Shown: in pieces, positions 36,401 to 38,630 of the stretch
Layout: each line of letters opens with the position of its first letter
Numbering within the stretch: position 1 is the stretch's first letter
From: Pyrrhosoma nymphula
Lineage: Eukaryota > Arthropoda > Insecta > Odonata > Coenagrionidae
Assembly (NCBI GenBank): GCA_963573305.1
Contig: OY754329.1
Location: 139,301,422 to 139,365,421 of the forward strand
DNA length: 64,000 bases
Reading direction: 5' to 3'
Position numbers and translations under genes: made by a program
Notes under the pieces: model-generated
Database searches by the model: none
What the model saw: the letters and a program-made list of their open reading frames with translations, nothing else
What the model was told of the DNA's origin: nothing

Positions 36401-36910
36401 CACAAAATTGGCTGTTTGGAGACTAGCTGATAAGAGGATATTCCTAGGTGGTGTAGCTAATATCACTTTAGCAGGGAAAAAACTTTTGTAAGATAAAATG
36501 TTTTTAAATCTTTGTTTTTTTCAGGCAATTAAACAGAAGCTTCAAATTAAAATGAACAGAGGTATAACCGATGAAGGACCCTCTCCGCAAGAGGAAGATA
36601 AAGCCAGAATGTTACTAGGATCAAGATTAATGGTGAGTCTATAATAAAGGATTCTCTCCTTTGTGCATTCCATCCAGTTGTGAATCACTAATTCATTTAC
36701 TTTAAATAGCTCTTAAGTTTCTATTGGGGGATCTGGTGGGCTAAAATGTATTTTCCCTGGGATCTAATGAAATGTGTTCTATGCATTTATCAGTCTTGGT
36801 GTTGGTTTATGCCCTGAAATACTCAATGAAGTTTCACTGATTAATGTTATCTTTTTCAGCCTGGAGACAGTAGGAGCTTGAAGAAGAGCATTTTCAAGTC
36901 ATCTAAATGA
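268..36910 (+). CDS. hobbit: Bridge-like lipid transfer protein, hobbit/BLTP2 (KIAA0100) orthologue, 3' portion of gene (16 exons)
   Basis: Joined coding segments: 268-410, 745-1134, 2139-2261, 6098-6398, 12185-12394, 13168-13343, 14457-14660, 16491-16648, 20458-20575, 23405-23637, 23732-23879, 23970-24063, 30064-30272, 30362-30574, 36525-36632, 36860-36910. All introns are GT-AG and all splice phases agree, giving 958 codons plus TGA. The translation follows the C-terminal part of human BLTP2/KIAA0100 segment by segment, for example VYDLKGAWTKSNRDVAFALF, LSTEALKGFR, NSQVLLKGCETKGYVI, YAMILDIVNNLLLYVEP, HAQWRLTEADGQLGIADL, APVGGISVKEHFEINVVPMT and WTWLDLLLAMK. Known of the family: FMP27-type proteins form long hydrophobic grooves that move lipids at ER-plasma membrane contacts, and Drosophila hobbit is needed for regulated secretion. 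The human protein is about 2,200 residues, so roughly the last two fifths are here and the N-terminal groove lies upstream. The gene converges on mRpL50. Confidence 0.94.
411..744 (+). other. hobbit intron a-b
   Basis: 334 bp, GT-AG, AT-rich; nothing recognisable inside. Confidence 0.8.
745..1134 (+). CDS. hobbit: hobbit exon b
   Basis: 130 codons, phase 0 to phase 0, after acceptor tttcag and before donor GTGAGG. It starts HVSLRQPVEKCYCLSVAKVS. The middle (about residues 30-90 of the exon) is a Ser/Gly/Pro/Ala-rich low-complexity insert. It ends with the conserved VYDLKGAWTKSNRDVAFALF and DTFVKTK. Confidence 0.93.
1135..2138 (+). other. hobbit intron b-c
   Basis: About 1 kb, GT-AG. It holds a perfect 16-bp hairpin at 1479-1515 (listed separately) and a purine-rich stretch at 1780-1975. 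No coding signal is convincing. Confidence 0.75.
1479..1515. repeat. Perfect 16-bp hairpin
   Basis: TAGATTCTAAACCCAC at 1479-1494, a 5-nt loop (aaaga), then the exact reverse complement at 1500-1515. A looser AT-rich extension of the stem follows on both sides. Probably a small fold-back element remnant; function unknown. Confidence 0.85.
2139..2261 (+). CDS. hobbit: hobbit exon c
   Basis: 41 codons, phase 0 to phase 0, after ttttgcag and before GTAAGC. It encodes QMKKNLSTEALKGFRGE and then a Thr/Arg/Pro-rich linker. It continues the conserved FDTFVKTK-QxKxNLSTEALKGFR block begun in exon b. Confidence 0.93.
2768..2941. repeat. 174-bp near-perfect palindrome (fold-back MITE)
   Basis: Left arm begins TTACAGCGAGGAAACTTTTA and the right arm ends with its reverse complement. 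The arms are about 80 bp and pair almost throughout, with a short centre around TGATGATG/CATCATCA. No ORF. It behaves as a miniature inverted-repeat element in an intron; the superfamily is not determined. Confidence 0.88.
4455..4515 (+). repeat. tRNA-like SINE head
   Basis: TGGTGAGCTAAC resembles a pol III A box and GGTTTGAATCCC resembles a B box, at tRNA-like spacing. A T run follows and then the fold-back element directly. Probably the head of a tRNA-derived SINE, not a functional tRNA. Confidence 0.5.
4535..5123. mobile_element. Fold-back element with Penelope-like core
   Basis: Inverted arms of about 190 bp (4535-4723 and about 4934-5123, starting GACGTGGATGTTTTC and ending with its complement) flank a unique centre of about 210 bp. 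The centre plus the left arm carries a minus-strand fragment resembling a Penelope-like reverse transcriptase. Penelope-like elements are known for inverted or partly duplicated terminal arrangements, which fits. Heavily decayed. Confidence 0.7.
4667..4840 (-). pseudogene. Penelope-like reverse transcriptase fragment
   Basis: Minus-strand reading gives KLPYVLGTTEKIARVFHKHE followed by about 35 residues to a stop at 4667-4669. The xxPYVxGxTEKIxRVxxxH pattern matches the region after the RT core in Penelope-like elements. The RT catalytic motifs and any GIY-YIG nuclease are absent, so this is a short remnant, antisense to hobbit. Confidence 0.6.
5289..5350 (+). repeat. Possible tRNA-like SINE segment
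   Basis: TAGTGGCTGAATATACTGG (A-box-like) and GGTTTGAATGC (B-box-like, one mismatch from consensus) sit at tRNA-like spacing. No cloverleaf is evident, so this is only a weak SINE call. Confidence 0.35.
6098..6398 (+). CDS. hobbit: hobbit exon d
   Basis: Begins in phase 0 after ctttcgag and ends one base into an isoleucine codon before GTATGC. It encodes HAATMLQQLIAEAENKSLVF, then a Ser/Thr/Ala-rich stretch, then REYHSLQGLAACQEDDVLHK and NWL. Joining it to exon e regenerates NWLIELVNSQV, as in BLTP2, which fixes the splice phase. Confidence 0.93.
6541..7665 (+). repeat. Dispersed repeat, copy A, interrupted by an insertion
   Basis: Segments 6541-6672 and 7596-7665 together match the uninterrupted copy B at 14067-14262 (GTGGGCATTC...GGCCTAACTGAACATCC...GTAAGTTGA). 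The 923 bp between them are absent from copy B. The family is unknown. Confidence 0.85.
6673..7595. mobile_element. Non-autonomous PIF/Harbinger-like DNA transposon
   Basis: 923 bp with terminal inverted repeats AGCTGGGTTCACATGG (left) and AGCGGGGTTCACATGG (right, reverse complement), flanked by a TAA duplication (6670-6672 and 7596-7598). Copy B of the host repeat gives the empty site with a single TAA. A 3-bp TWA duplication is typical of PIF/Harbinger. I recognise no transposase ORF inside. Confidence 0.8.
7738..7986. mobile_element. hAT-like MITE
   Basis: 249 bp with ends CAGGGGCGGTGTGG and, on the opposite strand, CAGGGGCGGCGTGG. CAGGG-type ends are typical of hAT elements. No clear 8-bp duplication is left. 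GC-rich ends enclose an AT-rich centre with no ORF. Confidence 0.65.
8104..8398 (+). repeat. Tandem repeat units of about 245 bp (unit 1 and start of unit 2)
   Basis: Unit 1 runs from TGCTTCCCGGCCGGACCTTA at 8104 to about 8348. Unit 2 starts with TGCTTCCCAGCCGGACCTTA at 8349, is cut at 8398 by the Tigger insertion, and resumes at 10747 (AAATCAAGGTGC...) to about 10920. The order of landmarks is the same in both units. Confidence 0.85.
8399..10746 (-). mobile_element. pogo/Tigger DNA transposon, decayed
   Basis: 2.35 kb with imperfect terminal inverted repeats. Left: TAGCGAACTCTCGTTAGGAC. Right, reverse complement: CAGTGGACTCTGTTAGGAC. It is flanked by a TA duplication (8397-8398 and 10747-10748), the pogo/Tc1-mariner signature. 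It interrupts unit 2 of the tandem repeat; unit 1 reads straight through the site (GTAACATAAAATCAAGG). It carries a minus-strand transposase pseudogene. Confidence 0.85.
9600..10290 (-). pseudogene. Tigger-type DDE transposase pseudogene (first copy)
   Basis: Read on the minus strand, segments in shifting frames give the Tigger DDE_1 landmarks in order: an NADETGLFFNLLPDKTLAF block (first catalytic Asp in DETG), KCHGGEMSKERLTVLCCNE, IFEKFLRALDVKMGG, an IDNCAAHP-like second Asp motif, VVFFPPNCTSVLQPPDQGII, and a C-terminal acidic tail ending GESMTFDE at 9600. Frameshifts and stops make it non-functional. It is antisense to hobbit. Confidence 0.82.
10747..10920 (+). repeat. Remainder of tandem unit 2
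   Basis: Continues unit 2 beyond the Tigger insertion with the same landmarks as unit 1: AAATCAAGGTGC, GAGGCCACATCA, ATGCAAC, GTCAGAAT and ATGTGCTTCTA. Confidence 0.8.
11051..11444. repeat. 394-bp palindromic fold-back element
   Basis: Arms of about 190 bp start AAAGAAGGAAATTAAAATAC and end with the reverse complement; the central loop is only about 11 nt (around 11242-11252). Each arm contains an inner ACTAGTTTCGATACACTGTA motif. Arm identity is very high, so it is young or recently gene-converted. No ORF. Confidence 0.9.
12185..12394 (+). CDS. hobbit: hobbit exon e
   Basis: After cttttacag, it completes the Ile codon of exon d and encodes ELVNSQVLLKGCETKGYVIL, SAAKAQILQRIHRPVWKD and TTWVGSLECMQYYATVS. 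It ends after the first base of a Glu codon, before GTTTGT. These blocks are among the most conserved in the hobbit/BLTP2 family. Confidence 0.94.
12395..13167 (+). other. hobbit intron e-f
   Basis: 773 bp, GT-AG, AT-rich; nothing recognisable. Confidence 0.8.
13168..13343 (+). CDS. hobbit: hobbit exon f
   Basis: After ccaatacag, it encodes ENIMWLTVDNIEPKEDGS and a linker with SGQSVGGVVSETVGGVSYEK, ending NSPVQ in phase 0 before GTGAGG. It corresponds to the WLEVKNIE ... SGQAVGGMV segment of BLTP2. Confidence 0.9.
13344..14456 (+). other. hobbit intron f-g
   Basis: 1.1 kb, GT-AG. It contains dispersed-repeat copy B at 14067-14262; nothing else is recognised. Confidence 0.8.
14067..14262 (+). 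repeat. Dispersed repeat, copy B (uninterrupted)
   Basis: Matches 6541-6672 plus 7596-7665 as one continuous sequence with a single TAA where copy A carries the 923-bp element. It serves as a natural empty site. Confidence 0.88.
14457..14660 (+). CDS. hobbit: hobbit exon g
   Basis: 68 codons, phase 0 to phase 0, after ttccacag and before GTGAGA. It encodes LQRIVSRCKCEFFYAGYGES and RERAVDAFTLMHHDLDVCTN, matching the RIISRCNC and AVDTFTLIHHELE segments of BLTP2. Confidence 0.93.
14661..16490 (+). other. hobbit intron g-h
   Basis: 1.8 kb, GT-AG, AT-rich. No element can be named; small local inverted repeats occur near 15360-15450. Confidence 0.75.
16491..16648 (+). CDS. hobbit: hobbit exon h
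   Basis: After caccaatcag, it starts YAMILDIVNNLLLYVEPRRK and continues EAYERLQRMRFQLQLHSVED. It ends two bases into an Arg codon before GTATGT. The block is nearly identical to BLTP2. Confidence 0.95.
17484..18421. mobile_element. hAT-like non-autonomous element
   Basis: 938 bp with ends CAGGGTTCCCACAT (left) and the same sequence inverted (right). Next to both ends are repeated motifs of the GGAAA(A)/CATGGAAAAGTCATGG type. CAGGG ends indicate a hAT element. The flanks do not show a clean 8-bp duplication. The inner ORFs do not resemble a transposase. Confidence 0.72.
18696..19833. mobile_element. Non-autonomous pogo-type element
   Basis: 1138 bp with ends CAGTAGAAACTCGAAAATAC and the inverse ...TTTCGAGTTTCTACTG, flanked by TA on both sides (18694-18695 and 19834-19835). 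CAGTA(G) ends with a TA target are the pogo/Tigger signature. No transposase is recognised. Confidence 0.78.
19005..19478. mobile_element. Inverted-repeat element nested in the pogo-type element
   Basis: Left segment GGCGTGGTTTCACTGGGGCG and right segment (reverse complement) AGGTGGTTTCATTCTGGCG form imperfect inverted ends, with GC-rich palindromic sequence between them. The style (GGTTTCAC/GGTTCAC ends) resembles the element at 6673-7595. Exact ends and target duplication are unclear. Confidence 0.45.
20458..20575 (+). CDS. hobbit: hobbit exon i
   Basis: After attgcag, it completes AGG (Arg) and encodes SLLSKLRRLEKETYMVQRAL and EERLAEMEDLERQ, phase 0 before GTCTGG. With exon j it forms a charged heptad-like stretch, probably a coiled coil, matching the QIRQLEKQMYSIMK region of BLTP2. 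Confidence 0.9.
20812..20870 (+). repeat. tRNA-like SINE head
   Basis: GGTAGCTGAGCTACTAACC (A-box-like) and GGCTTCAAATCCAGG (B-box-like) sit at tRNA spacing. No intact cloverleaf or CCA context, so a tRNA-derived SINE head is the likelier reading. Confidence 0.5.
21352..22450 (-). pseudogene. Tigger/jerky-type transposase pseudogene (second copy)
   Basis: Minus-strand segments in changing frames give: KRWFGRFRRRMGIKSVVSYS (CENP-B/Tc5-type DNA-binding domain), GMKDGLTLLLGANASGD, NVVFVLDNAPGHDSDLPTS (second catalytic Asp), VQFLPQNTTSLFQPINQNVI, and a C-terminal part with DFWNEISTRCLNSDWKNIW and EVDGNDIKELIDDHRRELN. Order and motifs are those of Tigger elements. Several frameshifts and stops break it. 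Antisense to hobbit. Only the terminus near 23368 (CAGTAGAC on the minus strand, next to TA) could be placed. Confidence 0.82.
23405..23637 (+). CDS. hobbit: hobbit exon j
   Basis: After ctttgaag, it encodes VYECKELLNSQSEELGMMIS and FKHAQWRLTEADGQLGIADL, ending two bases into a Leu codon (SNF-L) before GTGAGT. It matches [20 protein letters not shown] of BLTP2. Confidence 0.94.
23732..23879 (+). CDS. hobbit: hobbit exon k
   Basis: After gttccag, it completes Leu and encodes YTKISKSDDSVDHLLELGYV, RMLNLLPHQVYREVLCP and NMPVDRK, phase 0 before GTAAGC. The preceding intron is only 94 bp. Confidence 0.94.
23970..24063 (+). CDS. hobbit: hobbit exon l
   Basis: After acatttcag, it encodes RAVRVYCREKAPVGGISVKE and HFEINVVPMTI plus the first base of an Ala codon, before GTGAGA. 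The upstream intron is 90 bp. Confidence 0.94.
24522..24847 (+). mobile_element. 5S rRNA-derived SINE (SINE3 type) with target-site duplication
   Basis: Starts GCAACATTGGGCCCGG, followed by GGTTGGATGGGTGACC, which is the internal promoter half of 5S rRNA. It ends in an A-rich tail (about ten A then G) at 24847. It is flanked by a perfect 16-bp direct repeat ACTCCTCATACCATAA (24506-24521 and 24848-24863), the hallmark of LINE-mediated retroposition. The 5' part of the 5S-like head is missing. It lies in the sense orientation of hobbit. Confidence 0.85.
27926..27992 (+). repeat. tRNA-like head
   Basis: TGGTCCATTGATTAGCG (A-box-like) and TGTTCGATTCCC (B box) sit at tRNA spacing, leading into the left arm of the inverted repeat. 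Probably the head of a tRNA-derived SINE rather than a working tRNA gene. Confidence 0.55.
27983..28722. repeat. Large inverted repeat (two opposed copies of a SINE-like body)
   Basis: Left arm about 27983-28228 and right arm about 28470-28722. They share, in opposite orientation, GTCGGCGA, TTTTTCATGCTTA, CAAAGTTTTTTTTAA, AATATTTTTTTCGCGAAT-like, AACTTGATTTGTTCCTTCAT-like and TTTGCAAGACCTCCTGTT segments. Only the left copy has the tRNA-like head. The arms are diverged. Confidence 0.75.
29072..29133. repeat. Short palindrome, about 25-bp arms
   Basis: TTACACGTTTTTTATTGTGG at 29072 continuing to 29096 pairs with 29109-29133, with two mismatches and a 12-nt loop. A miniature fold-back inside the pogo-ended composite. 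Confidence 0.75.
30064..30272 (+). CDS. hobbit: hobbit exon m
   Basis: After atctcttctag, it completes Ala and encodes LTKQFFNTMFKFCFPERDPE, an acidic stretch, then a strongly basic Gly/Lys run (KGRKGGKGGGKKGGKE) and NFYVSIEQKDDVEKMK, phase 0 before GTAAAT. It corresponds to the LTHQFFHRMMGFFFPGR and DDIDKMK segments of BLTP2. The basic run could contact acidic membrane lipids (inference). Confidence 0.93.
30362..30574 (+). CDS. hobbit: hobbit exon n
   Basis: 71 codons, phase 0 to phase 0, after taatacag and before GTAAGG. It encodes ERAEKNKLFIYIKIPEVPVR, VSYKGEKEKN, FSLVIPTLEYHNVTWTWLDL and LLAMKSDSRRVILSQ. It is very close to BLTP2 and follows an 89-bp intron. Confidence 0.95.
32160..32340 (+). 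repeat. G-rich, G/T/A simple tract
   Basis: About 180 bp of GGAGG, GGTGG, GGGTGGGTGGG and GGGGGGAGGGGG runs on the hobbit sense strand with almost no C. Potential G-quadruplex sequence in the pre-mRNA. Confidence 0.75.
32913..34620 (-). mobile_element. 5'-truncated non-LTR (LINE) retrotransposon
   Basis: Minus-strand reverse transcriptase and 3' region ending in a short (AAAT)n-like tail at 32913-32930, typical of CR1/L2-type or related LINEs. The endonuclease and ORF1 are missing, so the copy is 5'-truncated. It is antisense to hobbit. Confidence 0.82.
33077..34599 (-). pseudogene. LINE reverse transcriptase, frameshifted
   Basis: A 425-codon frame (34354-33077) has QHGFLPGGSCLTNL, LDFSKAFDSENHTLLIHKLK, SGVPQGSVLGPLLFSLFVDD, NILLYADDCKIFRRV (the YADD active site), then HINTS and FDSQLSFREHINKTTRKAM, and a thumb-like tail. 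The upstream RT part, including CFPSQWKYSVTPILKSGAKG and VENYHPISMLPVLSIIFECI, lies in another frame (34599 to about 34350), so one frameshift near 34350 splits the domain. The YADD box is intact; the protein is otherwise truncated. Clade not determined. Confidence 0.87.
35868..35896. repeat. Perfect 29-bp palindrome
   Basis: CATTAAAATTACAT, one central A, then the exact complement ATGTAATTTTAATG. It lies within a longer AT-rich segment that may be a dispersed repeat. Confidence 0.85.
36128..36160 (+). repeat. (TTTA)n microsatellite
   Basis: About seven TTTA/TTAT units in the intron; possibly the 3' tail of a minus-strand retroposon. Confidence 0.8.
36525..36632 (+). CDS. hobbit: hobbit exon o
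   Basis: 36 codons, phase 0 to phase 0, after ttttttcag and before GTGAGT. It encodes AIKQKLQIKMNRG, an acidic linker, and EEDKARMLLGSRLM, equivalent to VIKEKLRLK and EEEEKARLLIGL of BLTP2. Confidence 0.93.
36860..36910 (+). CDS. hobbit: hobbit exon p (last)
   Basis: After ctttttcag, it encodes PGDSRSLKKSIFKSSK and TGA. The basic tail matches the GDKNPGKKSIFGRRK ending of BLTP2, which fixes the stop at 36908-36910. Confidence 0.94.
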   Translation, partial: PGDSRSLKKSIFKSSK

Positions 36911-37209
36911 AGAATTAATGCAGATTGAAATAAATTAATTTATTGAATATATTTGCTTCTTATCTTGTAAGCCACATTATTGTAAATATTCTGGTACATT
37001 GGACTTGCTAAGATGTTGCTTTTGTATATCACAAAACTATTTTGTACAATGAGAAGCAGAAAGTTTATAAAATTGCAGATTTTCAAAGCTGATTGTCGCT
37101 TTTTTGTCTATGGTGTAGTCATACCTTATATCAGCCAGATCCCCACGTTCTTCATGAGTAAATATTTACATTTCAAGGTAACACGAAAATTGCAACAAAT
37201 CTAGAAAAT
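36911..37209. other. Intergenic / 3' UTR space between hobbit and mRpL50
   Basis: 299 bp between two stop codons on opposite strands. AT-rich, with only the poly(A) signal candidates noted. Confidence 0.8.
36929..36944. terminator. Candidate polyadenylation signals for the convergent genes
   Basis: AATAAA on the plus strand at 36929-36934, only 19 bp after the hobbit stop. AATAAA on the minus strand (TTTATT at 36939-36944) lies 266 bp beyond the mRpL50 stop. If both are used, the two transcripts have overlapping or abutting 3' ends. Confidence 0.5.
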
Positions 37210-37325
37210 TTAAGGCCAAGAGGTTTTTGCCTTATGACCCTTATATTTTTTCTTATACTTTAACCCGGTGACTAAAGTTGAGCTCTTTGGAAATGCACTA
37301 ATTCCACCAAACATAACATCGGTAT
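37210..37325 (-). CDS. mRpL50: mRpL50 exon 5
   Basis: After gaattacag; encodes DTDVMFGGISAFPKSSTLVT, GLKYKKKYKGHKAKTSWP and TAA. Confidence 0.92.
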
Positions 37326-38359
37326 CTGTAATTCAAAAAAGAAGAGAGTTAACTCACAACATGGTAAGTTTATTATTACGATTCCAAAAAACTAAAGGAA
37401 ATATTCCAATGCTACTCCAAATATCTCGTACGCTACGGCATGAATACAAAAAAGTTCAATGGGGCGGCACACTGTACCTGGATGAAAACGAACGTAATCA
37501 TGCTGAACATGCAAGTTGGGTGGCAATTGCATTGCCTTCATTTCATCGAGTGGAGTCGTCGTCATTACAGGTGTTAGGTAAAATTCAATAATATCCCCTA
37601 AAAGAAAGGTAACGAGATGCATTGAAAGGACCAGATAAATCCTACTTTTAACAAAATATAGCTTCAACAACAACCTACCGAAGGTTTCAATTTTGTGCAA
37701 TTCTGAATTAGGCACGCAATGGCAAAATACCTTATGACATTCTGCTAATACTTTAAATTTATTTATTGAATTATCAAATCTGGCATTGCTATTTAGCTTG
37801 GACCCAAAATATTTTTCTCCGATTAAAAGCAGCTGTTTCTTCACATCGTCAGGAGGGTTGTATGGTTTGTGAGACCTTAAGAACCTATAAAAAAAGTGTG
37901 ACATGATGATTAATGCCACGAACATTGAACAACAATGATAAATGTGCAAATCTTTTCATTACCCTTTAAATGACAACGCTACTGCACTATCTTTAAGTTT
38001 CCCTGATGCTGGCAAGTCGTCTTTGGCTGAAATATTACTATATTCACATCTCTGCGGGTGTAAAATGGAAAGCATTTATTTTTAAGAATAAAATTACAAT
38101 ATGCCACTGCATTAACATTAAATAACGTGTGATAGTTGAAAAAGGTGTTAATGAAACATCTCCGTACGGTAAGACCATTAGAACATTAAAAATCATCATT
38201 TCATGAGTAAAGAGTTACTCAAATTATTCAAAAATTGTATTATAATGAATCTATAATTATTTCCTGAATTTATCATTTACAAACCATTGACGACCAGGCA
38301 ACACTTGGTAATATGAGAGGCGAACGTATGTGAATCCCATGCTTCAAGAGCGCAGCCAT
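37210..38359 (-). CDS. mRpL50: Mitochondrial large-subunit ribosomal protein mL50, complete gene (5 exons)
   Basis: Exons on the minus strand: 38359-38285, 38051-37963, 37884-37679, 37597-37478, 37325-37210. All introns are GT-AG and phases agree: 606 nt, 201 aa plus TAA. The N-terminus MAALLKHGIHIRSPLILPSV looks like a mitochondrial targeting sequence (basic, no acidic residues). The core has KGFLRSHKPYNPPDDVKKQL, CHCVPNSELHKIETFGDIIE and LPPNLHVQHDYVRFHPDTDV, matching the YTPPEDLQ, VVPNSRLHQM and LPPNLKI landmarks of mL50. The C-terminus FGGISAFPKSSTLVTGLKYK extends beyond the human protein in a way I associate with insect homologues. Role: structural protein of the mitoribosome large subunit. 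It is tail to tail with hobbit and head to head with Med13. Confidence 0.94.
37478..37597 (-). CDS. mRpL50: mRpL50 exon 4
   Basis: After ttcttttag; encodes DIIEFYLTPVMTTTPLDEMK and LPPNLHVQHDYVRFHP. Donor GTACAG. Without this splice the frame runs on to a TAG at 37392, but the spliced reading restores the conserved ending. Confidence 0.92.
37679..37884 (-). CDS. mRpL50: mRpL50 exon 3
   Basis: After tttttatag; carries FLRSHKPYNPPDDVKKQLLL and CHCVPNSELHKIETF. Donor GTAGGT splits a Gly codon. Confidence 0.93.
37963..38051 (-). CDS. mRpL50: mRpL50 exon 2
   Basis: After acacccgcag; 29 codons plus two bases (RCEYSNISAKDDLPASGKLK then DSAVALSFKG). Donor GTAATG. Confidence 0.88.
38285..38359 (-). 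CDS. mRpL50: mRpL50 exon 1 (targeting sequence)
   Basis: ATG at 38359 and 25 codons to a GTTTGT donor, phase 0. No other ATG nearby gives an open frame into exon 2. Confidence 0.85.
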
Positions 38360-38547
38360 TTCACTTATCCCACGTGACCTCCAGTACCCAATAGGATTCT
38401 AGAAGTCTTAGCGCTTGTTGTTTCCTATCCGCCATTACAGTCGCCATTGAAAGGTGAAAACCCTTCCGAACGGTCGTGGATAACATCATAATTGGAGTAT
38501 TCCTAGTTATCTTTTAAGTGTGACTAGTGCATTAATCGACACATAAG
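38360..38547. promoter_or_regulatory. Bidirectional promoter between mRpL50 and Med13
   Basis: 188 bp between the mRpL50 ATG and the first upstream ATG of Med13. No TATA box is in a convincing place. A palindromic E-box CACGTG lies at 38371-38376, read as GTCACGTGGG on the mRpL50 strand. Two GCCAT cores (38431-38435 and 38443-38447, YY1/Pho-type) stand 12 bp apart. Transcription start sites cannot be read directly. Confidence 0.7.
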
Positions 38548-38565
38548 ATGATGGAGAAGCCATGA
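38548..38565 (+). CDS. Five-codon upstream ORF overlapping the Med13 start
   Basis: ATG ATG GAG AAG CCA TGA, encoding MMEKP. Its stop codon overlaps the Med13 ATG as ATGA (38562-38565). The second ATG (A at -3, G at +4) is in a better context than the Med13 ATG (G at -3, A at +4). It probably dampens Med13 translation, provided transcription starts upstream of 38548. Confidence 0.6.
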   Translation: MMEKP

Positions 38566-38630
38566 CGCACCCAAACCACTCTACTAACGGTGCCAGCTTA
38601 GAGGACTGCCATACTAATTTCTTCGCTCTG
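38562..38630 (+). CDS. Med13: Med13 (skuld) first coding exon, Mediator kinase-module subunit
   Basis: [20 protein letters not shown] then FAL, followed by donor GTAAGT in phase 0. The [15 protein letters not shown] block is the conserved N-terminus of MED13 (human [20 protein letters not shown]; the insect proteins begin [19 protein letters not shown]). In the family, Med13 links the CDK8/cyclin C/Med12 kinase module to core Mediator in the nucleus. Only 23 of the expected 2,000-plus codons are here; exon 2 should start near ADLxGIKW and was not found in the window. Transcription diverges from mRpL50. Confidence 0.88.

Larger units (their letters stand above)
30575..36524 (+). other. hobbit intron n-o
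   Basis: 5.95 kb, GT-AG. It contains an (AAT)n run at about 30708-30727, a G-rich tract (32160-32340), a truncated non-LTR retrotransposon on the minus strand (32913-34620), a 14-bp-arm palindrome (35868-35896) and a (TTTA)n run (about 36128-36160). 30730-32150, 34625-35860 and 36165-36520 hold nothing I can name. Confidence 0.78.

Noticed and set aside
37268..37591. 107-codon plus-strand frame
   Set aside because: Shadow of mRpL50 exons 4 and 5 on the opposite strand.
37392..37949. Single 185-codon minus-strand frame
   Set aside because: It reads through three introns of mRpL50; the spliced five-exon model restores conserved mL50 sequence and is preferred.
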